A program made the position numbers and the translations under genes. 64,000 nucleotides of DNA from Lysobacter_C viscosus (GTDB taxonomy: Bacteria > Pseudomonadota > Gammaproteobacteria > Xanthomonadales > Xanthomonadaceae): contig NZ_JBJMAV010000001.1 in the NCBI RefSeq assembly GCF_046600715.1, forward strand, positions 730,659-794,658, in the 5' to 3' direction. Below are positions 20,307 to 28,304 of the stretch, one piece after another (position 1 is the stretch's first letter; each line of letters opens with the position of its first letter). Under the pieces are notes generated by a model. It saw nothing but the letters and a program-made list of their open reading frames with translations, made no database searches and was not told the DNA's origin.

Positions 20307-20324
20307 TCGTTGCGTCAGGTCGTT

Positions 20325-20389
20325 GTAGGAGCGGCCTGAGCCGCGATCAAAGGTTTCCGGAATGCATTCGCGGCTGAAGCCGCTCCTAC
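20325..20389. repeat. REP-type inverted pair
   Basis: GTAGGAGCGGCCTGAGCCGCGA (unit 1, 20325-20346, shown here only as its 22-base span) and a head-to-head partner ending GCCGCTCCTAC (20367-20389). It fills the 86-base gap between argE' and the NAGS-K gene. Confidence 0.85.
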
Positions 20390-20392
20390 AGG

Positions 20393-21478
20393 TCACGTGG
20401 CGAGGATGCGCCTGAACGAGTGCGCGTAGCGTTCCAGCTGCTCCAGCGCCACCCACTCATCCGCGGTGTGCGCCTGGGCGATGTCGCCGGGGCCGTAGAC
20501 GAGGGCGGTCAAGCCCGCGGCCGAGAACAGCGAAGCCTCGGTCCAGAAGTCCACCGCGTTGCCGATCGGCAGGTCCAGCGCCTCGGCCAGGTCGCGTGCT
20601 TCCAGGCGGCGGTCTTCGGCAGTGGCGATGTCGCCGGAGGGCAGCGGCGGGCCACGGAAGGTTTCCTGGTAGCGCTCCACGGCCCCGGCCTGGACCAGCG
20701 TTCCCAACCGCTCGTGCAGTCCGTCGATCGACATCGATGGCAGCGGCCGGAAGCCGAAGCGCACCTGCGCGCTGGGGGCGATCATGTTGGCCTTGATCCC
20801 CCCCTCCACCTTGCCGATGTTGAAGCGCAGGCCGGTCAGGCCGCCAAAGCGCTGGTGCGACTCGGCCTCGACCAGGTCCAGCGCGCGGCTGCCCCAGCGC
20901 ATGGCGTGGTGCAGCGCGCTGGCCTGCATCGCGTTGGCGCCGGAGGCATGGCCGGCCGCGCCGCGGAAGTCCACCTGCACGGAGCTGATGCCCCGATGCG
21001 CGAGTACCGCTTCGCACCGAGTGGGTTCGGCCACGATCGCCTCGTGGAAGCCGTGGTCGCCGGCCAGGAACGCCGCGATGCATCGCGCGTCGTTGGCCTC
21101 CTCGTCGGTGGAGAACAGGAAGGCGGCATCGCCCGTGGTTTCCGCCGCTGCGGCCAGCAATCCGGCGGCGGCGCCCTTGATGTCGCAGGCGCCCAGCCCG
21201 ATGGCGCGATCGTCGGTAACACGCAGCCGATGCGGGCTTGCGGTCCACGCCGGCGAATCCGGAACCGTGTCCAGGTGCACGTTGAACACGCGCCGGGGGG
21301 CGCCACGCACGGCCAGCATCGACACCGCGCCGTCGCCGTGGTCGGTGACCTCGAGGTGGAATCCGGGCAGGTGCGTGCGCAGGTAGTCGAACATGCCACC
21401 CGTCCCGATCACGCGCGGCGGGTTGCGCGTATCGAACGAGACGAGTGCTTCGAGGTGGCGGAGGGTGTCGGACAACAT
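20393..21478 (-). CDS. argE': N-acetyl-L-citrulline deacetylase (ArgE')
   Basis: Metal-dependent M20-family deacetylase. In Xanthomonas-type arginine synthesis it releases citrulline from N-acetylcitrulline. 361 residues. Metal-ligand blocks are FNVHLDTVPDS, GLGACDIKGAAA and FSTDEEANDA; the dimerisation domain includes GAAGHASGANAM. The substrate call rests on the neighbouring N-acetylornithine carbamoyltransferase; sequence alone would say ArgE/DapE family. REP elements flank both ends of the gene. Confidence 0.9.
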   Translation of the reverse strand: MLSDTLRHLEALVSFDTRNPPRVIGTGGMFDYLRTHLPGFHLEVTDHGDGAVSMLAVRGAPRRVFNVHLDTVPDSPAWTASPHRLRVTDDRAIGLGACDIKGAAAGLLAAAAETTGDAAFLFSTDEEANDARCIAAFLAGDHGFHEAIVAEPTRCEAVLAHRGISSVQVDFRGAAGHASGANAMQASALHHAMRWGSRALDLVEAESHQRFGGLTGLRFNIGKVEGGIKANMIAPSAQVRFGFRPLPSMSIDGLHERLGTLVQAGAVERYQETFRGPPLPSGDIATAEDRRLEARDLAEALDLPIGNAVDFWTEASLFSAAGLTALVYGPGDIAQAHTADEWVALEQLERYAHSFRRILAT

Positions 21479-21496
21479 GTCGGTGACCGGGATCCT

Positions 21497-21611
21497 GTAG
21501 GAGCGGCTTCAGCCGCGAGCGATTCTGCGGTTCGGTTCGTTGTAGGAGCGACGTGAGTCGCGAAGCTGATGCTCGGTCTGACCGTGTGGTCGCGACTCAC
21601 GTCGCTCCTAC
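21497..21611. repeat. Three REP units of two sequence types
   Basis: Unit 21497-21518 reads GTAGGAGCGGCTTCAGCC; unit 21542-21563 reads GTAGGAGCGACGTGAGTC; unit 21590-21611 is the inverted copy of the second. They fill the 225-base gap between argG and argE'. Confidence 0.85.
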
Positions 21612-21703
21612 ATCCGAGCAATGTCTGAAGGACGACGCAGGCGTGACGCACACCATGTCGCCGAGTGCGCATCGCGACTGGAGCCGCGCCTGCAACAAGC
21701 CGG

Positions 21704-22948
21704 TCAACCGCGGTTGACCTCGGCCCACAGCGTGCTGCTCATCCCGAACAGCTTGATGAAGCCCTCGGCTTCCTCCACGCCCCAGTCCGCCGCCTGCGCG
21801 TACGTCGCGCCCTTGGCATTGAGGATGTGCGGGGAATCGATCGCCACCGCGCCGACGCTGCCGCCATGGGTTTCCAGCACTACCTCGCCATTGACGGTCG
21901 ACTGGCTGGAGGCCAGGAACGCCTCCAGGTCGGTCTTGAGTGGATCGTGGAAGAACCCCTCGTACACCAGTTCCACCCACTTTCGCGCCACGTCGGGCTT
22001 GAATCGGTTCTGCAACTTGCTCAGCACGGCTTCTTCCAGGGCGCGGTGCGCGGTGAGCAGCGCGGCCAGCCCCGGGGCTTCGTAGATGATCCGGCCCTTC
22101 AGGCCGATCGTGGTGTCGCCGGTGTACAGGCCGCGGCCGACGCCGTACTGCGCGAACAGCCCGTTGAGCCGGCCGAGCAGGTCGTGGCCGGCCATGGGCT
22201 GGCCATCGAGCGAGACCGCCTCGCCCTTCTGGAAACCGACGCGGACGCGCAGGGGGGCGGTCGGCCATTCGGCGCGGGGCTTGCACCAGCCGGCCGCGCC
22301 TTCGCCGGGCGCCTGCCAGCGGTCGATCTCGCCGCCGGACATGGTCAACCCCAACAGGTTCTCGTTGATGGTGTACGCCTGCTGCTTTGCGCGCACGCCG
22401 AAGCCCCGCTCCTCGAGGTACGCCTGCTCGTAGGCGCGGACCTCGGTGTGCTCCTTCTGTATCTCGCGGATCGGCGCCACGATGTCGTAGTCACCCAACG
22501 CCTTGACCGCCAGGTCGAACCGCACCTGGTCGTTGCCCATGCCGGTACACCCGTGGGCGATCGCACGCGTGCGCAGTTCGGCGCAGCGCGCGAGGGCCGC
22601 TTCGACGATCAGGTAGCGGTCCGAGACCAGCAGCGGGTACTGGCCCTGGTAGCCCTCCCCTGCCCAGACAAAGGGCTTGACGAAGCCGTCCCAGATCGCC
22701 GGCCCGCCGTCGACGGTGACATGCGAGGCCACGCCCAGTTCGATCGCGCGGCCCTCGATGAAGGCGCGCTCATCGGCATCCACGCCGCCGGTATCGGCGA
22801 ATACGGTGTGGACGTTCCAGCCGCGCTCCTGCAGGTAGGGCACGCAAAAACTGGTGTCGAGGCCTCCGGAGAAGGCGAGGACGATGTCCTTGGAACCGGG
22901 AACCGGGGGTGGGGCCTGGGGAGTGGGTAACTTCGCGCTGATGGACAT
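21704..22948 (-). CDS. argG: Argininosuccinate synthase
   Basis: ATP-dependent joining of citrulline and aspartate. 414 residues, about the family length. The N-terminal P-loop-like IVLAFSGGLDTSFCVPYL and the segments GCTGMGNDQVRFD and GDTTIGLKGRIIYEAPG are seen. It starts at 22948, 61 bases after argF', and is separated from argE' by three REP units. In this pathway it uses citrulline released by ArgE'. Confidence 0.95.
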   Translation of the reverse strand: MSISAKLPTPQAPPPVPGSKDIVLAFSGGLDTSFCVPYLQERGWNVHTVFADTGGVDADERAFIEGRAIELGVASHVTVDGGPAIWDGFVKPFVWAGEGYQGQYPLLVSDRYLIVEAALARCAELRTRAIAHGCTGMGNDQVRFDLAVKALGDYDIVAPIREIQKEHTEVRAYEQAYLEERGFGVRAKQQAYTINENLLGLTMSGGEIDRWQAPGEGAAGWCKPRAEWPTAPLRVRVGFQKGEAVSLDGQPMAGHDLLGRLNGLFAQYGVGRGLYTGDTTIGLKGRIIYEAPGLAALLTAHRALEEAVLSKLQNRFKPDVARKWVELVYEGFFHDPLKTDLEAFLASSQSTVNGEVVLETHGGSVGAVAIDSPHILNAKGATYAQAADWGVEEAEGFIKLFGMSSTLWAEVNRG

Positions 22949-23009
22949 GGGGTGGGTACCTGGTGATTCGTTGGAGGTGGTCGCAGAAAGCAGCCCGGAT
23001 TTCTATTTG

Positions 23010-24062
23010 CTACTCCCCGCTCCGCGGTCCCGCGAACCCGGCGAGCCGCGCCATCACCGCCTTCTGCACGTGCAGCCGGTTTTCGGCTTCGTCGATGGCA
23101 ATGCAGCTGGACGAATCCATCACCGCGTCGGTGGCCTTGACGTTGCGGCGCAGCGGCAGGCAATGGCTGAAGATGGCGTCGTTGGTGAGCGCCATCTTGG
23201 CCTCGTCGACGATGAAGTGCGTGTAGCGGTCGCGGATCGGCTTCTCCGGTCCCCAGTTGCCGAAGTACGGCAACGCGCCCCAGCTCTTGGCGTAGACCGC
23301 GTCGGCCCCGGCGTAGGCGCTTTCGATGTCATGGCTGACGGTGAGCGAACCCCCGCTTTCAGCCACGTTGGCCTCCGCCCAGCCCATGTAGCGCTCGTCA
23401 AGGATGTACTCCGGGGTTGGGCACAGCAGGGTCACGTCCATGCCCAGGCGGGTGGCGATGGTCAGCGCGGAGTTGGCCACCGCGGTGTTGAGGGGCTTGG
23501 GGTGGTATGTCCAGGTCAGCACGTACTTCCTGCCGCGCAGGTCGGTGGTGCCGAAGTGCTCCTGCAGCGCCAGCGCGTGGGCCAGTTCCTGGCACGGATG
23601 GGTGATCGTCTCCATGTTGATCACCGGCACCGGCGAGTACCGGGCGAACGCCTGCAGCACCCGGTCCTGCCGGTCGATCGACCAGTCCACGAACTTCGGG
23701 AACGCGCGTACGCCGATCAGGTCCACGTAACGGCCCAGCACGCGGGCGACCTCGGCGATGTGCTCTTCGGTGTCGCCGTCCATGACCGTGCCCAGCTCGA
23801 ACTCGATCGGCCACGCGTCCTTGCCGGGCTGCAGCACCACCGCATGCCCGCCCAGCTGGAAGGCGCCCAGTTCGAAGCTGGTGCGGGTCCGCATGGACGG
23901 GTTGAAGAACACCAGCGCGATCGACTTGCCCCTGAGTTGCCCACCTGCCTTGATGCGCTTGAACTCGGCGGCACGGGCCAGCAGGGCGTCGAGGTCGGGA
24001 CGCGACCAGTCCTGGGTGTTGAGGAAATGGCGCGGCGTGGCGGTCGGGGGGGTGGCGGTCAT
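23010..24062 (-). CDS. argF': N-acetyl-L-ornithine carbamoyltransferase (ArgF')
   Basis: Transfers a carbamoyl group to N-acetylornithine to form N-acetylcitrulline, the hallmark of the Xanthomonas arginine route. 350 residues from ATG 24062; an in-frame ATG at 24074 is possible. The carbamoyl-phosphate motif is SMRTRTSFELGA, and the family segments DAWPIEFELG, METITHPCQELAHA, TWTYHPKPLNTAV and FSHCLPLRRN match the acetylornithine-specific subgroup, not ordinary OTCases. It is first in the operon, behind a putative attenuator. Confidence 0.95.
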   Translation of the reverse strand: MTATPPTATPRHFLNTQDWSRPDLDALLARAAEFKRIKAGGQLRGKSIALVFFNPSMRTRTSFELGAFQLGGHAVVLQPGKDAWPIEFELGTVMDGDTEEHIAEVARVLGRYVDLIGVRAFPKFVDWSIDRQDRVLQAFARYSPVPVINMETITHPCQELAHALALQEHFGTTDLRGRKYVLTWTYHPKPLNTAVANSALTIATRLGMDVTLLCPTPEYILDERYMGWAEANVAESGGSLTVSHDIESAYAGADAVYAKSWGALPYFGNWGPEKPIRDRYTHFIVDEAKMALTNDAIFSHCLPLRRNVKATDAVMDSSSCIAIDEAENRLHVQKAVMARLAGFAGPRSGE

Positions 24063-24106
24063 GGGGAGGTCCATCGTGGAGGGCGATGGCCGGGCTTCCC
24101 TGGAAC

Positions 24107-24133
24107 GAAAAAACCCGGCGCGGAGGCCGGGTT
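24107..24133 (-). terminator. Intrinsic terminator in the arg operon leader
   Basis: On the minus strand: stem AACCCGGC/GCCGGGTT (24112-24133), 6-base loop, then TTTT. It lies 30 bases after the leader-ORF stop and 45 bases before argF'. An upstream segment CGGCGCG (around 24157-24163) is complementary to CGCGCCG in its descending arm and could serve as an antiterminator. It could alternatively just end the upstream transcript. Confidence 0.75.
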
Positions 24134-24163
24134 CGTCATACGACGCAGGCGCGCGACGCGCCG

Positions 24164-24268
24164 TTACCCAGCCAGGTTGGAGGGCAACGCTCGGCGCGCG
24201 CGCGAGGTCATGCCCGCCGCCATCCAGGCGGAGGTGATGATGTCGGCGTCGGCGCGGGACTGGGTCAT
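24164..24268 (-). CDS. Putative arginine leader peptide (attenuator ORF)
   Basis: A 34-codon ORF upstream of argF' ending MTSRARRALPSNLAG. It contains four Arg codons, three of them clustered (CGC GCG CGC CGA) 9 codons before the stop, in a stretch overlapping GC-rich RNA that can pair with the segment just after the stop. A promoter-like element puts the transcript start about 4 bases before its ATG, so translation would be leaderless. Translation and role are unproven; Arg is common in a genome this GC-rich. Confidence 0.4.
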   Translation of the reverse strand: MTQSRADADIITSAWMAAGMTSRARRALPSNLAG

Positions 24269-24278
24269 GAGGGGACGA

Positions 24279-24307
24279 ATGCTCGCACGGCCCCCGGGGG
24301 CACGCAA
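24279..24307 (-). promoter_or_regulatory. Putative promoter of the arginine operon leader
   Basis: TTGCGT (24302-24307), 17-base spacer, GAGCAT (24279-24284). The predicted start at about 24272 is just upstream of the leader ATG at 24268. No ArgR-box-like AT-rich dyad is visible nearby. Confidence 0.4.
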
Positions 24308-24341
24308 GCGCGGCCACGCAGGTGCGTGGCCGTGACGCGGT

Positions 24342-24797
24342 TCATCGGATGCGCGCGCCGGCCACCGCAGGCGACACCGAAACGCGGATCCGGAGCCGGT
24401 TGCCCGGGTCATCGGCAAGCCGCGAGCGGAACTTGGCGCCCTTGTAGACGTAATCCACGTCGTAGGCGATGGGGCGCCGGAACTCGCGCTCCACCGGTAC
24501 CGAGCGGCACTCGGGATCGTGCTCGGGGATCGGTTGCTCCCGGCCCAGCGCGTCGCGGACGGCATCGACCACCCGCGACAGGCGCGACTCGTCCTCCACG
24601 TCCGCCAGCGGCGACTGGTCGCACTGCTCTTCCATGCGCGTGGCCGTCAGCGTCTGGTAGACGGGCGTGACGCGCAGCACGTGCGCGTAGTCGAAGCGCA
24701 CGTTCTCGGCCTGGATGACTGAGTTCTGCTGGGCCATCGACGGCGCGGCGGCAGCGACAAGCGTCAGCAGTGTGGTCGTCAGGAACAGGAGGCGCAT
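24342..24797 (-). CDS. Secreted hypothetical protein related to glycine-zipper 2TM lipoproteins
   Basis: 151 residues with a clear signal peptide cut after SMAQ (about residue 23). The mature part contains DYAHVLRVTPVYQT and, near the end, YDVDYVYKGAKFRSRL and RLRIRVSVSPA. These resemble the regions flanking the glycine zipper in SlyB/RcnB-like 2TM envelope proteins, but the zipper itself is absent. Function unknown. It lies upstream of the arg leader on the same strand and diverges from cysS. No operon partner is evident. Confidence 0.7.
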   Translation of the reverse strand: MRLLFLTTTLLTLVAAAAPSMAQQNSVIQAENVRFDYAHVLRVTPVYQTLTATRMEEQCDQSPLADVEDESRLSRVVDAVRDALGREQPIPEHDPECRSVPVEREFRRPIAYDVDYVYKGAKFRSRLADDPGNRLRIRVSVSPAVAGARIR

Positions 24798-24897
24798 CGG
24801 GCTCGGGGCTCGGGCAAGTCCCGGAATTGTAGGTGCAACAGGTGCTTGCGGACTGAATCGCGCCTGTCACGGGGCGGGCCGGGAGCCGGTCAGAGGC

Positions 24898-24903
24898 TAG
24901 AAT
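24898..24903 (+). promoter_or_regulatory. Putative -10 element of cysS
   Basis: TAGAAT 30 bases before the cysS ATG, the same hexamer as at tRNA-Pro and epmB. No convincing -35 is visible. Confidence 0.35.
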
Positions 24904-24932
24904 GGCCGGCCGTAACCACGCCCCCGTTCCCG

Positions 24933-26309
24933 ATGAGCCTGCACCTGTTCAACAGCCTGACCCGCCGGGTAGAGGCGTTCCAGCCGGCCGACCCGGCGCG
25001 CACCACGATGTATGTCTGCGGGCCGACCGTCTACAACTACGTGCACATTGGCAATGCGCGGGGCCCGGTGGTGTTCGGCGTGCTGGCCGACCTGCTGCGC
25101 AGGCGGTTCGGGACCCTGGCCTACGCGCGCAACATCACCGACGTGGACGACAAGATCAACGCAGCGGCGAGCGAGGCCGGTGTGCCGATCGGCGACATCA
25201 CCGGCCGCTACGCCCGGGCCTACCGGGAGGACATGGCCGCCCTCGGCGTCCCGCCCCCGGACCTTGAGCCGGAGGCAACCGCCCACATCGGGCCCATCAT
25301 CTCGATGATCGAGCGCCTGGTGGAGTCCGGCCACGCCTACGTGGCCGAGGGGCACGCGCTGTTCTCGGTGGCCAGCTTCGACCGCTACGGCGCGCTCTCG
25401 CGCCGGGATCCGGACGACATGCTGGCCGGTGCCCGCGTCGACGTGGCCCCCTACAAGCGCGACCCGGGCGATTTCGTGCTGTGGAAGCCCTCCACCGGGG
25501 ACCTTCCCGGCTGGGACTCGCCCTGGGGCCGCGGACGCCCCGGTTGGCATATCGAATGCTCCGCCATGGCGGCGGCGCACCTGGGCGAGACCATCGACAT
25601 CCACGCCGGCGGCGTTGACCTGCAGTTCCCGCACCACGAGAACGAGATCGCGCAGAGCGAATGCGCGCACGGCGGCCGGCCTTTCGCACGGTTCTGGTTG
25701 CACAACGGCATGCTCAATTTCGGCGGCGCCAAGATGAGCAAGTCGCTGGGCAATATCGAGAAGGTCCATGACCTGGTGCGCGCGCACCCCCCCGAAGCGC
25801 TCAGGCATGCGTTGTTGTCGGCGCACTACCGCCAGCCGCTCGACTGGTCGGACGGGCTTATCGAGCAGAGCGTGCGCACGCTGGACCGGTTGTACGGGAC
25901 CCTTCGCGACCTGGGTGACGCCCCGGCTGTGCCAGCGATCCCGGCCGCCCTCGATGCCGCCCTCGACGATGACCTCAACACCCCGCAGGCGCTTGCCGAG
26001 ATCGCGCGCATCGCGGGCGAGGCACGCAAGGCAACCTCGCCTGACGAGCGCAGTCGCCTGAAATCGGAACTGCTCGGCGCCGGCATTGCACTGGGGCTGT
26101 TGCAGCAGGACCCGGCGGCATGGTTCGCACGCGGCGCCGGAAACCAGGACGATGCCCGGATACAGGCCCTCATCGACGAGCGCATCGGCGCCAAGCAGGC
26201 GCGGGACTTCGCGCGGGCCGATGCGATCCGCGACCGGCTGGCGGCCGAAGGCATCCTGCTGGAGGACACGCCGCAGGGCGTGCGCTGGAAACGGGGCCTG
26301 AGCCATTGA
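24933..26309 (+). CDS. cysS: Cysteinyl-tRNA synthetase
   Basis: Class I synthetase charging tRNA-Cys. 458 residues from ATG 24933 (MSLHLFNSLTRR). The zinc and HIGH region is CGPTVYNYVHIGNAR; further zinc ligands lie in WHIECSAM and HHENEIAQSE; the KMSKS loop is AKMSKSLGN. The C-terminal DALR-type region ends with GVRWKRG. It stands alone on the plus strand, divergent from the hypothetical secreted protein. Confidence 0.97.
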   Translation: MSLHLFNSLTRRVEAFQPADPARTTMYVCGPTVYNYVHIGNARGPVVFGVLADLLRRRFGTLAYARNITDVDDKINAAASEAGVPIGDITGRYARAYREDMAALGVPPPDLEPEATAHIGPIISMIERLVESGHAYVAEGHALFSVASFDRYGALSRRDPDDMLAGARVDVAPYKRDPGDFVLWKPSTGDLPGWDSPWGRGRPGWHIECSAMAAAHLGETIDIHAGGVDLQFPHHENEIAQSECAHGGRPFARFWLHNGMLNFGGAKMSKSLGNIEKVHDLVRAHPPEALRHALLSAHYRQPLDWSDGLIEQSVRTLDRLYGTLRDLGDAPAVPAIPAALDAALDDDLNTPQALAEIARIAGEARKATSPDERSRLKSELLGAGIALGLLQQDPAAWFARGAGNQDDARIQALIDERIGAKQARDFARADAIRDRLAAEGILLEDTPQGVRWKRGLSH

Positions 26310-26373
26310 TCGCACGTTCGACCGCACGTGCCTGCCCAGACGTCGGGAGCCGTCCGCCCTTTCATCCAGGCCG

Positions 26374-26379
26374 TAAAAT
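26374..26379 (+). promoter_or_regulatory. Putative -10 element of sufE
   Basis: TAAAAT ending 9 bases before the sufE ATG, which would give a leaderless or nearly leaderless transcript. No SD is present. Confidence 0.4.
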
Positions 26380-26388
26380 CGCATCGCA

Positions 26389-26841
26389 ATGAACACCGCC
26401 GCAGCCCCCACCAGCCCGTTTCCCATCGAGTCGACCCCGGCCGAAGCCCAGGCCGCGATCCGCGAGGAGTTCGCGTTCTTCGGTGACTGGGCCGAGCGCT
26501 ACCAGTACCTGATCGACCTGGGGCGCAAGCTGCCCGACCTTCCCCCCGAATGGAAGACCGAGCAGCACCGCCTGCACGGGTGCCAGTCGATGGTGTGGAT
26601 CGTGGCCACCGGCGACTCGCAGCGGCTGGACTTCCACGCCATCAGCGACTCGGCGATCGTCTCCGGCCTGGTCTACCTGGCGCTTCGCGTGTACTCGGGC
26701 CGCAGCGCGCGGGAGATTGCCGAGACAGACGCGGACTACATCGCCGAGATCGGGCTGGCCAAGCACCTCTCGCCCACCCGCAGCAATGGGCTGGCCGCGC
26801 TGCTGGGCTTCATCCGCGAGCGGGCGAAGGCCGAGGCGTGA
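26389..26841 (+). CDS. sufE: SufE-family cysteine desulfuration protein
   Basis: Sulfur acceptor that takes persulfide sulfur from a cysteine desulfurase (SufS/CsdA) for Fe-S cluster assembly. 150 residues, slightly longer than E. coli SufE (138). The active cysteine is in RLHGCQSMVWI; other blocks are RYQYLIDLGRKLPDLP and LSPTRSNGLAALLGFI. The cognate suf operon is not in the window. The stop overlaps the MFS gene (GTGA). Confidence 0.92.
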   Translation: MNTAAAPTSPFPIESTPAEAQAAIREEFAFFGDWAERYQYLIDLGRKLPDLPPEWKTEQHRLHGCQSMVWIVATGDSQRLDFHAISDSAIVSGLVYLALRVYSGRSAREIAETDADYIAEIGLAKHLSPTRSNGLAALLGFIRERAKAEA

Positions 26842-28163
26842 CCCCGCCGCCGGCCCCGCCGGATCCCCCGGTAGGGCCCGCGGGTCCGCCCGCCGCGTTG
26901 CGTCCGGGCCCGACGCCCGTGTCGCACTCGCCAACCGGGCCTCTTCGCAACCGCGCGTTCCTGGGGCTGCTGAGCTACAGGATCCTGACGATCCTTTCGT
27001 ACCAGATCGTCGCGGTCACGGTCGGCTGGCACGTCTACGAACTCACCCGCGACCCGTTTTCGCTGGGGCTGATCGGCCTGGCGGAGGTGCTGCCCTACTT
27101 CTGCACCGCTCCGTTCGCCGGGTACCTGGTCGACCACCTGCCGCGGCGCAAGCTGGGCCTGGTGGCGTGCCTCGGGCTGGCGCTGACGGCGTCGATCCTG
27201 GTGGCGGTGGCGCTGGGCTGGATCCCGACCGGGACCGCCGCCGCACCGCGCACATGGCCCATCTACATGGCGATCGCGCTGACCGGCGTGGTCCGCGCCT
27301 TCCTGGGCCCGGTCTACAACGCGCTGTTCGCACGGGTCCTGCCGCGCGACCAGTTCGCGCGCGGCGCCGGCGTGGGCAGCGTGGCGTTCCAGCTGGGCCT
27401 GGTGCTGGGACCGGCGATCGGCGGCGTGCTGATCGGCTGGGCGGGCAAGGACGTCGCGTACGCCACCGCGATGGTGCTGGCCCTTGCCGGCGCCCTGGCG
27501 GTCGGCGTGCTGCGCGTGACCGAGCCGCCGATGCTGCTGCAACGGGCGCCGGTGTTCGCCAGCATCCATGAAGGCCTGCGGTTCGTGTTCGGGCACCAGA
27601 TCCTGCTGGGTGCGCTTGCGCTGGACATGTTCGCGGTGCTGCTGGGCGGCGCGGTCTCGCTGCTGCCGGCCTTCATCACCGAGATCCTCGATCATGGCCC
27701 GGAAGGACTGGGCACCCTGCGCGCCATGCCGGCCCTAGGCGCGGTCACGGTCGGCCTGTGGCTGGCCCGCCGCCCGCCGACCCGCGACGCCGGCAGGCTG
27801 CTGCTGCTGGCGGTGGCCGGGTTCGGGCTGTGCATCATCGGCTTCGGGCTCTCGACGCACTTCTGGTTGTCGGCGGCGTTCCTGCTTGGATCGGGCCTGT
27901 GCGACGGGGTGTCGGTCGTGCTGCGCTCCACGATCCTGCAGCTGGCCACCCCCGACGAGATGCGCGGCCGGGTGTCGTCGATCAACGGCCTTTTCATCGG
28001 CTCGTCCAACGAACTGGGGGCGTTCTACGCCGGAAGCATGGCGCGCCTGCTGGGACTGGTGCCGGCGGTGGTGTTCGGCGGCTTCATGACGCTGGTGGTG
28101 GTGGGCGCGACCGCAAGACTCGCGCCGCGCCTGCGCCGGCTGGACCTGCGGGAGCTGCACTGA
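26838..28163 (+). CDS. MFS transporter (MFS_3/EntS-like)
   Basis: Inner-membrane carrier of 441 residues with about 12 hydrophobic helices. The proline-rich cytoplasmic N-terminus (about 35 residues) precedes FLGLLSYRILTILSYQ. The loop 2-3 signature YLVDHLPRRKLGL and the segment QLATPDEMRGRVSSIN are typical of MFS_3 exporters such as EntS. Substrate is not deducible. The GTG start overlaps the sufE stop, so the two are co-translated, but a functional link is not evident. Confidence 0.85.
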   Translation: MTPPPAPPDPPVGPAGPPAALRPGPTPVSHSPTGPLRNRAFLGLLSYRILTILSYQIVAVTVGWHVYELTRDPFSLGLIGLAEVLPYFCTAPFAGYLVDHLPRRKLGLVACLGLALTASILVAVALGWIPTGTAAAPRTWPIYMAIALTGVVRAFLGPVYNALFARVLPRDQFARGAGVGSVAFQLGLVLGPAIGGVLIGWAGKDVAYATAMVLALAGALAVGVLRVTEPPMLLQRAPVFASIHEGLRFVFGHQILLGALALDMFAVLLGGAVSLLPAFITEILDHGPEGLGTLRAMPALGAVTVGLWLARRPPTRDAGRLLLLAVAGFGLCIIGFGLSTHFWLSAAFLLGSGLCDGVSVVLRSTILQLATPDEMRGRVSSINGLFIGSSNELGAFYAGSMARLLGLVPAVVFGGFMTLVVVGATARLAPRLRRLDLRELH

Positions 28164-28253
28164 TCGGGCGCGCGCGACACCTGTGACGGCCACCAGCTTC
28201 TGTCGTAGCGGCGCGCGCATCGCGCCGGAGGGCAAGAAGCGCCCTGCAAACAA

Positions 28254-28279
28254 GAAACCCCGCCTGGGGCGGGGGTTTC
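28254..28279 (-). terminator. Intrinsic terminator after the DksA-like gene
   Basis: On the minus strand, GGAAACCCCCGCC, short loop, GGCGGGGTTTCTTGTTT: a GC-rich stem with one bulge and a broken T-run. It probably also ends the convergent MFS transcript. Confidence 0.65.
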
Positions 28280-28304
28280 CGGCACACCTGTCAGCAGGGG
28301 CTGC

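Noticed and set aside
28201..28225. Further REP copy
   Set aside because: GTAGCGGCGCGCGC shares only the first bases; no clear dyad partner.
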